DNA from: Hepsetus odoe
Lineage: Eukaryota; Chordata; Actinopteri; Characiformes; Hepsetidae
NCBI GenBank assembly: GCA_017165825.1
Contig: CM029377.1
Location: 22,509,891-22,573,890, forward strand
Length of the DNA: 64,000 nt
Direction of reading: 5' to 3'
Shown here: piece by piece, positions 23,684 through 35,359 of the stretch
How the letters are laid out: every line of letters starts with the position of its first letter
Position numbering within the stretch: the stretch's first letter is position 1
The notes under the pieces: generated by a model
The model's database searches: none
Seen by the model: the letters and a program-made list of their open reading frames with translations, nothing else
Told to the model about the DNA's origin: nothing
Made by a program: the position numbers and the translations under genes

Positions 23684-25403
23684 GTATCCCATCGCAGGAC
23701 TGTCGAACACTCCCCCCCCTCCCCAGGGCAGATCTGTGATTGGCTGTTATCTGTGATTAGCCCTGATGTCACAAAGACCACAACGCAATGAAAATGTAGA
23801 TTAGGACCCTAGAACCAAATCTAGGACTCTGTCCCTTAATCTCTCGACTGGTTTTGGACACATTTAAGTGGACAGTTGGTAACAAACGTGGAAAACACTG
23901 AGCAATCAAAGAGTATTCCGGTTCAAATAAACGTCTAAATTAGACGAGTGGACACGCGAAGCCATGGTCCATGTAAATCCCACAGATTAGACCTAATCTT
24001 GGCCTTAATTAGGCTGCAAACATGGAGAAAATTTTAAATGTGGCTGGAAACGAATACCTCAAACAATCTAACAGTCCTAGCTGATGATTAATTGCCAATG
24101 TTTCAAAAGTATTAGGACAGCAAGGCCAGCTTATTTACTTTTGCTATGCACAAGCATGACATTCGGGCTCAAGATGAAAGACAGAGATCGGATTTTCAGC
24201 ATTAATTTCCATCTACATCTGTTAAATCAAAGAGAAGATTGTACTTTTTGTATTTGACCGCCCAGTCACAAGCTTAAAGTGGCCAAAATTGTCCGATTAG
24301 CCACATAAAAGGCAAGAGCTTCGTAGTTACTTTGGATAAAATGTACATTTAAGAGCTCAAATAAACAAACATAAGGCAATGCGCTAGAAACTTTCATCCC
24401 CAGAGCTTTTAGCAGCGAAGCAAGTGAGATAGGATGCCAGATCCATGAAGAATCAGCAAGACCATTGTGATTTCATTGCAAAATGAGGGACAAAGTGCAT
24501 GTTTTTCCAAACCCACTTATGTTACTTTGTTTAGTGTTGCTTTGAACCAACAACCCAGACACAGTTTAGCCTTGAATTAAAAGGGGACAAACACTCATTT
24601 ATTAAGTCTTTTGTTGTTTAATCTTCAGTAACATTGCATTTGTAGCCTTGTTGTTTTGAAAGAATGTATAATTTCATATAGTTTGCATCCATTAGTGCTT
24701 TCACACTACAATATTCATGCAAAAAAAAAAAAAAAACCGCACAAGCCTCATACAAATAAGGGCAACCCCTGTCCAAAAAATCCTCCTAATTACATTTTTT
24801 CTATTCTTAAATTAAGAAAATGCTGTAGACCACTTCCTCACCCCAATGGAATCGAGTGGCCATGTTTCGAGCTTTAACCATGACCAGAGGGTCTATTTAA
24901 TTGCCTTTTTTTATAATTGAAAGCCTTTATTAACACATGGGGACAAATCTGAGTCTGGAATGATGTCCCATTGTAGTTTTATTCAACCATTTCTCATATT
25001 TTGCCATTTTCCCATGTATCCCTGGGCTGGTGGGTAAGATTTTCCATATAAATTTTGTTCTTTACTGTATTTTATTGGTATCTTGTCATGTGAAAACAGT
25101 TTGTGTCCATTTTTGTCCTTTTGTTAATATCAGCAGTTGTATACACCTTGTAAAAATTTCATGAATTTCAGCAGAAAAGTGGCCTAGAATGTCCCAGTCG
25201 TCCCAGCTGTAGATAGAGAGATCTAAAAGTAACTATAAGAAAACATTTTCTCTATGTTCAAGTTCTGACAGTGGGGAGGTATAACTTGTGGAACAGAAAA
25301 TTGTTAAATTGTAGAGTTCCAGGTTTTCAGCAGATAGTTGAGATTTAGTTCCTTGGGTCCATTTGTCTCACAGGTGCTAAGGGTTTTTTTGTCTCTCACT
25401 CAG
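23684..25403. other. intron between candidate cassette and exon F
   Basis: 1.7 kb of AT-rich unique-looking DNA with an A17 run at 24721. No repeat or exon is recognised. Confidence 0.65.
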
Positions 25404-25543
25404 GTGGGAACTCGGACCACCGTTTCGACGTGGGCAAGGCCAGTGGGACACTGGTGGTAGCCCGTCCTCTGGACGCTGAGCAGAAGTCCAACTACAACCT
25501 CACACTGGAGGCCACAGACGGCACCCGGACCACCAGCACACAA
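25404..25543 (+). CDS. fat1: fat1 exon F: second half of EC c
   Basis: 140 nt, phase 1 to 0. It codes [G]GNSDHRFDVGKASGTLVVA, RPLDAEQKSNYNLTLEATDG and TRTTSTQ, matching human FAT1 ITGGNYDSHFDVDKGTGTII and PLDAEQKSNYNLTVEATDG. The donor is CAA|GTAAAC, directly followed by an A-rich repeat array. Confidence 0.95.
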
Positions 25544-25544
25544 G

Positions 25545-27000
25545 TAAACAAAGTGAAAATACATTTGTCAAAATGTTCCAAAAACACTAGTTAAAAATAA
25601 TTTAAAAAAAAAAATCAAACTTCAAAATAAAAAAAAGGTCAATATTCCTTATCAAAAAATGTCGCAAAACAAACATTTTCAAAACACCAAGCTTCCTAAT
25701 CACAACACCCCAAAAATACCATAAAAATATGGTGAAAACTAAAAGAGGCAAGCTTACAAATTAAATGAAAATTGTGAAAATGAAAACTGTTATCCAAACT
25801 AACATCCATCATGGACAACACCTCCCACCCCCTACATGAGACTGAGCAGCTCGTTCAGCAGCAGACTGTTACACCTGCAGTGTAAGAAGGAACGCTACCG
25901 CAGGTCATTCTTACCTGCAGCAATAAAACTCCACAATTCCACAACATAGCATTACATATTGAATATTACTTGTTTATTATTATATATTATATTATATAAT
26001 ATTACTATATATTACATTTACATTTGTTACTTGTTTATTTATAATTTGTTTATTTATAATTTATTTATAACTTATTTATTACTGTTTACTGTGTATATGG
26101 TCGCCTTCCCTAATCTTCATGTAAATATGTATATGTGTATGTATATATATAGATATAGATAGATATAGATAGATAGATTATTTATTATTTATAGCTTCTG
26201 TACTTGTTCCTCGTTCTTTATATTTTTCTATATTTTTCTGATTTTTCTGTACATCTATCTTTCTATATTCTTTCTGTCTCCTTTATAAGAGCCCTGTAAT
26301 GCCCAAATTTCCCATTAATGGGATAATAAAAGATTACTCTACTCTACTCTAAAAAATGTTGAAAACATACAATTTAATTTAAAACGGTCAATATTCCTAA
26401 TCAAATAATGTTGCAAAATAATAATTATATAAAAAAGCCATGCATCCAAATCACAATGTCTCAAACACACAATAAAAACTAAAATAGCCAAGCTTAAAAA
26501 TGAGTTAATGTAAATAGAAAATGGTCAATATCACCAATATCACTTAATATCACCAAAACAAATCTATAAAAAGTCAAATTCCAGAAACACTATAAAAATC
26601 AGTAATCAGGTTTTCAAATCAAATTGTCCTCAGAACACAAAAATCTATTTAGTCAAAATGAAAAACCAAATAATGTCCCAAAACACAAAAACTATCAAAC
26701 AAAAAAGTCAAGCTTTCTAAACAAATATTATCCCAAAATTTAAATCAATATTGGGATAAAAATAATCTAATAATGTTCCAAACAAACATTCCTAATCTAA
26801 TAATGTTCCAAACAAACATTAAAAATAAAAGAAATTAAACTTCTAAATCAAAAATAGAAAAATTAAAGATTATTTAAAAAAATCTATAAAAAAGTAAATA
26901 CAAACAAACTTCAAAAACCAAAATGTCCTCCAAGAACAAAATCAACATCCAAACTTCCAACTCCCAAAAATTGTCCCAAAAAAACACAAGAAAAACTAAT
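25545..27000. repeat. A-rich degenerate tandem array, interrupted at 25797-26345
   Basis: Both halves repeat motifs such as GGTCAATATTCCT, AATGTTGCAAAA, CAAGCTT and CATAAAAA at roughly 50-60 bp spacing. The array starts directly at the exon F donor and is split by the LINE tail. Confidence 0.65.
25797..26345 (+). mobile_element. fish LINE 3' end
   Basis: ATGGACAACACCTCCCACCC, GAAGGAACGCTACCGCAGGT and CATTCTTACCTGCAGCAATA are segments I recognise from the 3' region of a common fish LINE. It continues through AT-rich and GATA-type repeats to TGTAATGCCCAAATTTCCC and GGGATAATAAAAGATTACTC with an ACTCT tail. It is 5'-truncated, and the clade (Rex1 or L2) is uncertain. Confidence 0.65.
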
Positions 27001-27089
27001 TCAAAAGCTTAAATGCTTAAACCTCACCCTCTTCCTCGGAGCATCGCCACTCAGCTGAAAATAATTGACACCTGAGGAGAAGGAGGAAG

Positions 27090-27420
27090 AACATCCAGGG
27101 TTCCTTCCTTCCTTGAATCCTTCAGTGTTGAGGGACATTTCTCCAGATCTTCCTGAAGGACAGTGTTGTTGTCCCTCATTTTCAGTACAGTCTCTGTATC
27201 TGAGCAGTTTGATTGTCTTTTGTTGGTCAATCCACACAGTGATCTATGTCTGAATCTTTAAGCAGAACAAAGCGTCTCACTTAAGACATGAAGTAGTGAA
27301 GAAACAGGTGCAGATGATTCCAGATAAAGGAGTGGAACCCTTTTATCTAGAACCTTGTATCTTTAGACACTTGTATAAAGATTTGTTCCCGTTTCTCTCG
27401 TTTTGTCCACTGTGCATGGC
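27090..27420 (+). repeat. unclassified dispersed repeat family X, copy 1
   Basis: Shared segments with 38160-38520 and 40355-40665: CTTCCTGAAGGACAGTGTT, ACAGTCTCTGTATCTGAGCA, TTTGTTGGTCAATCCACACA, AAGCAGAACAAAGCGTCT, GACATGAAGTAGTGAAGAAA and TATCTAGAACCTTGTAT. It has no coding content. Confidence 0.75.
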
Positions 27421-27546
27421 ATCGACAGGCATAAAATAACATCCTTGGACCAACAGGTTGATTCCCAGCTAAATAGATAGAAAGGAGAATGAAGCAGGAA
27501 GACTTTTGCACAGTGAAAAGGAGAAAAGGAGAAATGTAATTATTTA

Positions 27547-27682
27547 GTCAGTCAGTCATTTTCTGGGTCGCTTGTCCTAATTAGGGTCGCTGGTGGGAGT
27601 GGGGGTGCTGGAGTCCATCCCAGCTCACACAGGGCGAAGGACGGGGACACACCCTGGACAGGTCGACTGCCTATCGCAGGGG
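27547..27682 (-). mobile_element. short retroposon with 12-bp target duplication, copy 2
   Basis: A 136-bp element of the same family as 4929-5051 in reverse orientation, flanked by perfect TGTAATTATTTA repeats at 27535-27546 and 27683-27694. Confidence 0.85.
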
Positions 27683-27781
27683 TGTAATTATTTAAATGAA
27701 GGCTTTTCTCTTATGCTCAAAAAAAGACAGTCAACCTTTGACCTTTCAGATGTTCTAGAGATCAAAGGAGGTGGATCAAAT

Positions 27782-28269
27782 GAATTGTGTGTGTGTGTGT
27801 GTATGTGTGTGTGTGTATGTGTGGTATATAGACAGTTTAAAGGTGGTTCTGGGAAATTCCTGGTCCAGTCCAGAGTTTTGGGTCTGTCGTTCTGATTAGA
27901 CTCGCGGTGCCGGATGGTTTCCTGACTCTTTCAGAGTCTTTCAGGCACATTCCTCCGGCCGGCGGCTGGACAGGCAGGCTTTTCTCTTCTCTTTTGTCTT
28001 TTTTTATTTGGCTCCAGCTTCTGGAATCTTCCATTGTCTCATTCCTGAAGCGCGAGAGGAGGAGGAGGAGGAGGAGGAGAGCTCTGTCTGGCTCTTCTCT
28101 TCTAATAACTAGCAATATCCTTCTCTCCTTCTTTCTCGCTCTCTGTCTCTCTCACACTGTCTGTCTCTTTCGCTGTTTCATGTCAGTTTTAAATTCTAAA
28201 TAGCTTTCTTGTAGACATAGTAATAATAATAATAATAATAACAATGTTATATATATATCTATATATATC

Positions 28270-28302
<33 letters not shown>

Positions 28303-28653
28303 ATAACTTGAAGCAATAATAATTTGAAGCAATCCAACTCATACACACTTTTAATAAGAAAGAAACCTTTAAAGTGTGTGCGTGTGTTTGAGTATCTGTC
28401 TACCTGCCCATCACCTTTCACTTTAAACACCTGATAAAATGGGAAGAACTGTAGACCTCTTTTTAGAAGCAGACGGCCTGTGTACACACACACAAACACA
28501 CACGCACACACACAAACAGAACTGTCCCGTCAACACAAAAGCAGTGACATAACACATTTAGCCCCTTCAGCGCTGCGGTTTATCAAAGCCCGTCTCCCTT
28601 TTTCTTGTCCTGCTCTGCTAATCAGAGAGCATTGTTGGAGCCTTCAACTCAAA

Positions 28654-28704
<51 letters not shown>
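27782..28704. repeat. microsatellite cluster
   Basis: (GT)n at 27782-27822, an AAT run and (TA)n at 28220-28302, CA-rich 28485-28515 and (CA)n at 28655-28704. A GGA run lies near 28055-28080. Confidence 0.9.
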
Positions 28705-28705
<1 letters not shown>

Positions 28706-28825
28706 TTGTCCCCCCTCCTTTTGCCAGGCCTGTTCAGCACTGCTGCCCAGCATGCTCTGTGTGTTTGTGCGCGAATCATGAAAACATTCTATTTTTTCAA
28801 ACACCCTAACTCTTCTTACACTTGA

Positions 28826-29007
28826 TGGCCACTTTACTGGAAACACACCTTGTGATTCTTCTTGTTAGCAGCTTTATTGGAAATGCCTGATTCTTCCCAT
28901 CGTTTGGCCACTTTATCGGAAACACTCACAGGAGTGGAGAACAGGTGAACGTCTAGACCGTCTTGACTCGATGATCAGTATGAGAGGTGTTTCCAATAAA
29001 GTGGCCA
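28826..29007. mobile_element. small foldback element (MITE-like)
   Basis: The left end TGGCCACTTTACTGGAAACAC is the near-perfect complement of the right end GTGTTTCCAATAAAGTGGCCA (18 of 21 or better). Two internal copies of the motif lie near 28868 and 28904. It has no coding capacity and a lone copy of the motif occurs at about 19096. Confidence 0.65.
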
Positions 29008-29299
29008 TTCAGACAGGAGTTTTCAGCTCCGCTGGTCAATTAACGCCTGGCCAGCTCACCGCATGTCCCTGTCAACACAGGGTGATTTCTCCTGAACAGC
29101 TCGAGCAGGTGTGCGGAGACGGAAGTGGGTCAGGCGGACATACAAGGCAAATATTTGCCCTGGCATTATTAAAGAGTGACTGAAAGGGTGGGGGATGGGT
29201 GATGCTTATATGAGGGACACTGGAGTCAACCATCAAACCCAACGTTGTTGCTGTTGATGGAGAAAATATCATTTTATATTAAACTTTTAAAGCAAGTGA

Positions 29300-30390
29300 T
29301 CTGTCACAGACGAGGACCGGCCAGAGAAAGGGAAGGTTTACAGGACGGTAGTGAGACCAGCTATGTAATACGAGATGGAGATGAAGACAGGTGATGGAGC
29401 TAGAGGTGTCAGAGTTTTGCTGAGATTTGCATCGGGAGGTTAAGAGCGAGTATTAAGATTAAGAACGTGTATATGAGAGGGACAGCACAGGTTGGACGAT
29501 ATGGAGATGAAGAAAAGCAAGACTGCATTGCAATGGGCATGTCCAGAGGAGAGACGAAGAGAAGGATGTTGAAGACAGAGCTGGCAGGTAAGAGGAGAAG
29601 CTTTATGGATGTGGTGAGAGAGGACATGCAGATGTTGTGACACCACACATAATGCTACCATAGCTGATGTCCGTAAGGGAAGTACCCCCTAGGCTCGGCA
29701 TGGCATTCTTCCAGAAAGCCTGAGGGCGCTCTAGCCCCATATTAACACCGCACTTCCCCTTTAAGAGCTTACCTGATATAATCAGGTGACTAATTAGCAG
29801 TGGAGAGGCAGTGTGAGGGAAGAGTGGTCAGGTAAAAGTTTTGGAGAGAAGGAGTACGAGAGAGAATCAAAGTTTCCGTGTCTCTTGTTTAAAATCCTTA
29901 CTTTTTGTGGTATGTGGATTATATGTGTTCACAAAGAAGATTGTCAGAGTTCATCTTCCTTGTTTGTGGATAAACCCCCTTGACCTGTTTGAACACCCAC
30001 TTCACTCTAGTTACCAGGATTACATCACCCGTCCTTTTCATCATCCCCTACTCCATCTCCTTCGTGGTAAGACTGTTCCGTTTGCCAACTACCCATCTCC
30101 GGAATCACCTTTAAAAGACTGATCAGTACTTTTGGACTCAATACATGTACATTCATTGTTTGGATTGTGTGTTTGTTTGTGTTGTATTCTATGTTATTTA
30201 GGGAGTGCTTATGCATATTAAAACACTTGTTGGTGTACTGAAAGTTTTGTCCCGTGTATTTTCGTGGAGAGGGCATCTGCTCGATTTCAAAAGTATTACG
30301 GAAATCGTTCTGTGAACGCCGCGATTGTTACAGTGTAAAAGAGGAAGACACAGAGGACAAGAAGAAACAGACAGATAATTCACTGTGGTT
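29300..30390 (+). mobile_element. RTE-like LINE 3' fragment, copy 6, split by an LTR
   Basis: The LINE runs 29300-29635 (GAAAGGGAAGGTTTACAGGA, GTGAGACCAGCTATGTAATA, GAGAGAGGACATGCAG) and resumes at 30333 with GTGTAAAAGAGGAAGACACA and GAGGACAAGAAGAAACAGAC. The resumed part is the direct continuation in other copies, so about 700 bp was inserted later. Confidence 0.75.
29636..30332 (+). mobile_element. solo LTR nested in the LINE fragment
   Basis: A 697-bp block interrupts the LINE, begins TGTGACA and ends TGTTACA, so it has short inverted TG...CA ends as LTRs do. An ATTAAA near 30219 could be its polyadenylation signal. It has no gag, pol or env and no second LTR nearby. A clean target duplication is not visible (flanks ATGT and GTGT), and the strand is a guess from the ATTAAA. 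Confidence 0.6.
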
Positions 30391-30494
30391 TTCAATACTT
30401 TTATAAAACCACACAGGAGCGAAATATCAATGACTGTTCAGAGCAGATTCAAACCAGGAAAACAAACGATCAAAAAGGGTCTCCAGTGCCCAAG

Positions 30495-30570
30495 GAGCAT
30501 TGACCATTGCTCAAGGGTACCTTAGGGCTACTGGTCTGGGATTCAAACCCATGACCTTTCATTTGTGGGA
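30495..30570 (-). repeat. SINE (family A) fragment
   Basis: GCTCAAGGGTACCTTAGGGC and CTACTGGTCTGGGATTCAAAC are the reverse complement of the SINE part around the B box. Confidence 0.65.
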
Positions 30571-31419
30571 GAACTGAGATTTGTTTCTAGGCAACAAGAA
30601 TTCATGCATAATTATAATTAGCCAGGCACCCATCTACGAAACCTTGCCAACAAATTAATTTCTCTTAATTTTTAATGAGCAATTGGCCTTTATTGGACGA
30701 AGCGATGCTTTGATTCGTCTCATCGCCTGCAGAAACTTGTCCCCGATTGGTCAGGATGTGAAGCACACTGGCATCAGGTGGTGAGCATTGTGGAAAAGTG
30801 GATTTCATTGGGACCACTCTGAACAGTCCTTTTCTTTTCTTTCTTTTTGTTCTTTCATCTGCAGATTAGAAAGAGCTCGAGATCTTTCTAAGCAGGGTGA
30901 CTTCATAGCTTCAGAGATCATTTCAGGGGCTGCATTTTCTCCGAGCTCATGTTCTGCTCCTTTAGGAATCTGAGGAATGTCAGGGAACCAAAAAGCAGAG
31001 GGAAGAGATGGGATTTGAAGGTCCTTCATTGTATGTCTTCTCTCCGTTCATCCTTTATTCTCATGACCTGCAGAAAGCCTGCTTCCTAATGACGAATTCA
31101 CTCTTTCCTTGCCTCCTGACCTCATTTCCAACTCTTTTCTGTTGCTCAGAGTGGTCCTGAGGCTCTTAAACCTTCTCGAAAATCTGAATCATGTATGACC
31201 CACAGTCATGCCAGTCCCGCTGCCCTGGTTTCACTCCTTTTGACCAAACCGTAGTTATAAATAGAGGCTAGTTCATTCCTACAATGTTTATTTACCCAGA
31301 ATTATAAAAAATGAATCATTTTCTAAGTAACGATTCTAATAAACTATGAACTGGCATTTGGTGCTTAGAGACCCTAATTTCTTCATTTTTTCCTTCCAGA
31401 CTCTTGTATCTTTAAAGTT

Positions 31420-31615
31420 GGGTGGCGGTGGCAGTGGTCTAGTGGTAGGGCACTTGCCTATGGACCTATTGCTCAAGAGGTCCCAGGTTCAAATCCCACC
31501 TCCAGCACTACCACCACTGGGTCCCTGAGCAAGACCCTTAATTGCTAATGTAATTAGGACATGGAAGTCACTCTGGATAAGAGCATCTGCTAAATGCTGT
31601 AAATGTAAGTTGAGG
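31420..31615 (+). repeat. tRNA-derived SINE (family B), nearly full length
   Basis: GTGGTCTAGTGGTAGGGCAC head, AGGTTCAAATCCCACC B box, CACTGGGTCCCTGAGCAAGA and the typical fish tail GGATAAGAGCATCTGCTAAA then TGTAAATGTAA. Confidence 0.85.
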
Positions 31616-31690
31616 AGCAGTTCTCCAGATCTTCCTGAAGGACAGTGTTTTTGTCTCATTTTCAGTACAGTCTCTGTACCTGAGCAATTT
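31615..31690 (+). repeat. dispersed repeat family X, fragment
   Basis: CTTCCTGAAGGACAGTGTTT and ACAGTCTCTGTACCTGAGCA match copies at 27090, 38160 and 40355. It directly abuts the SINE. Confidence 0.7.
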
Positions 31691-32492
31691 TAGGTTTCAC
31701 TGTAAACTTTACCGTTTTGTCAAATTTGGATCATGTTTCTGTTCCTCGCTAGTTTTGAAGAGTCTGTCCTTGATTTTTACAACTGGCACTATTCGTACAA
31801 ACTGTAAACCTTACGTCCAAAATTAGAGGCGACTGTGAACTTCTTAATGAAACAATAGCTTGAAACAATGAAACAATAGTGGAGTGTTTACGATCAAATT
31901 GTAAATTCGTTGTAGGACTATAAATTTGACAGTTTTGTCAAGGTTGACCATGCTTTTTGGTCTGGAATTTGTCATTGTTGCTTTCCACACTAGTTACACT
32001 AGGCTAACATCTACGCTAGCACCTCTCTCTTTTTGTTTCAGCTGTTAACACTGACGCTTATTCGCACAGTATTAAATTATGTATTTACCCAGTTTTATAA
32101 ACATCAAACAATTTTATAAGGAACGTTGCCAGTAAAGCATGCACTGTTTTCTGTTTTCCTTTGCTAATTTCTGTGTCCTTTGGTTCAAGAGACATTTATT
32201 CAAACTGTATTACAATATTATTTATTTACACTGTGTCATGATATCACTTATTTATACAGCGCATTGTTACTTATTTATACTTTTTCACAGATTTTACATC
32301 ATGTTATTAGCAGTGATATTAATAAAGCATTAGCCGCTTTGTGTTTCCCTATTTCTGTTTCGGTGCTGCGGTAAAGCGGTAATTATTTATTTACAGGTTT
32401 TTATATGAGTGTTTATTAATAAAATATCGGCCGTGCTACTTTCTTTACCTCCGTCCTGTTTTCTGCAGCAGAATTCCTAGTGCTCCTGCTAG

Positions 32493-32685
32493 TCTGTTGT
32501 TGTTGTTGTTATTGTGTTGTTGTTTTGTTGTTATGGTGGAGGTGTTGATGTTGCTGTTGTTGTATTGTTTTGGTGTGAAAGTTGTTATTTTTGTAGTAGT
32601 TGTTACCTTGTTGTTGTTGGTTGTTGTGGTGTCCTTGCTGTAGTTGTCATTTTTTATGTTGTTGTTGTTGTTGTTGTTGTTTACC
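32493..32685. repeat. TTG-rich trinucleotide tract
   Basis: Imperfect (GTT)n over about 190 bp, most regular at 32657-32683. Confidence 0.85.
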
Positions 32686-32894
32686 CCATGTTCAGATCCA
32701 GTGTATTTCTGAGGCAGTGTGTGTCATGTTCGACTTTTCAGGAGAATAGAGGATCTGATGTCTTATTTCTAAAATGGAGAATGTGTGTGTGGTTGTGTGC
32801 GCGTGTCAGCTGATCCCTGAGGACAGTCATATCGGAGCCAGAGGCCCACCGGCAAATAGAAATCCCACCAGAGCACATTATAAACACCGAGCAT

Positions 32895-32898
<4 letters not shown>

Positions 32899-32936
<38 letters not shown>

Positions 32937-33517
32937 GGAGTGCAGCATTCCATTGTGGGCACCTCACAGACAGGATAGAAGCCAGATGGACCGGGTACAA
33001 CCTACCCCACCCTCCATCCCTCTCTCTCTCTCTGTCTCTCTCTCTTTCTGTAAGTATCTATCTCTTTCTCTCACTCTCCCTCTATTTATCTCCAACTGTT
33101 TTCTCCTCCTTCCATCTTTCTTTATGTTGTCTCTCCTTACTCTCTTTCCATCTTTCTCTCTCTCGTTTCCATCAGCTTTTTCTCTTTTCATGCCATCTCT
33201 TTGTATTTTCCTCTCTTCATCCCTTTCTCTCCCTTTTGTCTTTTCTTTTGCACCCTTCCTCTTTTTCTTTGTAATCTCATTTCTTTTTCTTTTCCTCTCC
33301 TTTCTCTCTTTTTGTTTCTCCACCATTCTGTCCATTTCCCTCCCAGTCCTTTCTTCTCTTGTTTTTTTCTCTGTCTCATTTTCTTCCTTTTCCTTCTCTC
33401 CCTCCATCTCTCTCTTCTCTTTGTTTCCTTTCTCTCTTTCTCTCTCTCATCCAAATCAATGTCTGTTTTCTCTTTGTTTCTTTTATTTTTTTCTTTCCCC
33501 ATCTCTGTCTCTCATTA

Positions 33518-33551
<34 letters not shown>
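32899..33551. repeat. (CA)n, pyrimidine-rich tract and (CA)n
   Basis: (CA)n at 32899-32933, a CT/TTC-rich tract from about 33005 to 33510, and (CA)n at 33520-33551. Long open frames here on both strands are low-complexity artefacts. Confidence 0.9.
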
Positions 33552-33553
<2 letters not shown>

Positions 33554-33999
33554 CTATCCCTCTTTTCTCTGATTGACCAAGAGTTGCTGCATCGTCTTTA
33601 TGGGTCCAGTCTTGTCCTCCTGTCCTCCTGTCCCTCAGAGAAATGCTGTCTGAACATCTCATCTGGCCCTGTCCTGAGGGTTCTGTTCTCCCGCAAGCTG
33701 CTGCCATGGAGGGAGCGTCCTGAGAGAGGGAGAGTAGAAGGCAGAGGAGGAGAGAAGGAATGTTTTGTCCTCCTTCGTCACTTCATAAAAGCCTGGGCTA
33801 GTTTCTATGCTCCCTGGCTAGTTTCCTCAATAGCTTCTTTGCTGACACCTCTGTTCCTTGTTCTGCAGAAAAAATACATTGAAATTTGTTTTTAATATAG
33901 CTTTAAGCAGTTTTGACCTTTTAAAAGTCAAAAAAGTTCAAAGTTTAACAGCTTTCCCACTAGTCTGTCCATTAGATTCTTTGCTAACACCAGCTCACG

Positions 34000-34130
34000 C
34001 ACTGGGTCAGGCTCCAGGGCGATGCTTTAGCATTTAGCAGGATATGGCTGACCTCTGCGAGAAGCACTTTGTTGTGCTTCAGTGTGCTGTGCTGTCTTCA
34101 CGATGACAAATAGTCACTTTCACTTTTGAT
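34000..34130 (+). repeat. SINE (family A), diverged
   Basis: CTGGGTCAGGCTCCAGGGC, GATATGGCTG and a tail CACGATGACAAATAGTCACT TTCACTTT match the family, with internal deletions. Confidence 0.6.
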
Positions 34131-34470
34131 ACTTTTGGACATAGGGAGTCCACAGCTGGACTTTTGTATTCCTGCCTCAATGTGGTGCACCGGGCTGTGT
34201 CATCCCCCTCTTTCAGCAGCTCTAAAGTAGGTTCCTACGGAGCTCATGGCTGCCAGGATGCCAGATCTGCTGGCCCATTGAGCTTCTCGGCCAGACAACA
34301 GAACCTGGACCTCTGCTCCAGGAGCTCTTTATGGAACAGGACCATCTTTTGTGGCAACTTGTGGAGATCATCACCCCCTGCTGGTTGATCCACTCTGCTT
34401 GGTTCACTGTGCAGGTTTCATGAAAACGTGTCTTATGTAGTTTCACATGGATACACACTCCATTACTAGC

Positions 34471-34483
34471 TCACACACACATA

Positions 34484-34567
<84 letters not shown>

Positions 34568-34726
34568 CTCTCTCTCTCTCAATCTCTCGGTCTCGGTCTC
34601 GGTCTCTGTCTCTCTCTCTCTCTTTCTCTCATGGGCTCCGTAAAAGCCGGCCAGTGAAAAGCTCCCAGTGGACTCTCTAATCCTTTCTAGGAAGCCAAGT
34701 AGACGGTTGTTTGGCTTTGATAAAAC

Positions 34727-34789
<63 letters not shown>
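34471..34789. repeat. (CA)n, (CT)n and (GT)n microsatellites
   Basis: (CA)n 34471-34513 runs into (CT)n 34514-34630, then (GT)n 34731-34789. Confidence 0.9.
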
Positions 34790-34790
<1 letters not shown>

Positions 34791-34924
34791 TATAGAGGGA
34801 GGCTGAAATACAGGAAGTGTTTCTAGTCTGTAGGTGTGTTAGGTTTTCTGCCTCTTTTAAAGGGCCTTGAGATGTCCTCACTGTCATGTCTCCATAAAGC
34901 ATCTTTCACCAAAATCAAGGTAAA

Positions 34925-35145
34925 CTGGTGGTGGTGGTCTAGTGGTAGGGTACTTGCCTACGGACAAATGGCTCAAGAAAAGGTCCCAGGTTCGAATCCC
35001 ACCTCTGGCATTACCACCACTGGGTCCCTGAGCAAGACCCTTAACCCCGAGTTTCTCCAGGGGGACTGTCCCTGTAATTAGGACATGGAAGTCGCTCTGG
35101 ATAAGAGTGTCTGCTAAATGCCGCAAATGTAAATGTAAACGTTAA
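34925..35145 (+). repeat. tRNA-derived SINE (family B), full length
   Basis: GGTGGTCTAGTGGTAGGGTA head, CAGGTTCGAATCCCACC B box, ACCACTGGGTCCCTGAGCAA, GGGGGACTGTCCCTGTAATT and the tail TGGATAAGAGTGTCTGCTAA followed by a short TGTAAA repeat. Confidence 0.85.
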
Positions 35146-35359
35146 TGCTGCACCAACAGATATCTTTCACAGCAACTGTTGCTAAGTTGGACAAGCCTAA
35201 AATTGCTATCACCACCAAAGAAATACTATATTTTCACACAGAATCTAAAAAAGAGTTGAGAATGTTAACATTTTTCATGTTGAGATTGTAGACAATATTA
35301 AAATTTAAATTCAATGTGACAAGCAAAAACTGAGAGGTTCTAGTAAACGTTAAATTATA

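Noticed and set aside
32935..33895. Open frames of 100-213 codons on both strands
   Set aside because: They arise from a pyrimidine-rich tract and CA repeats; both strands are open, which is typical of low-complexity DNA.
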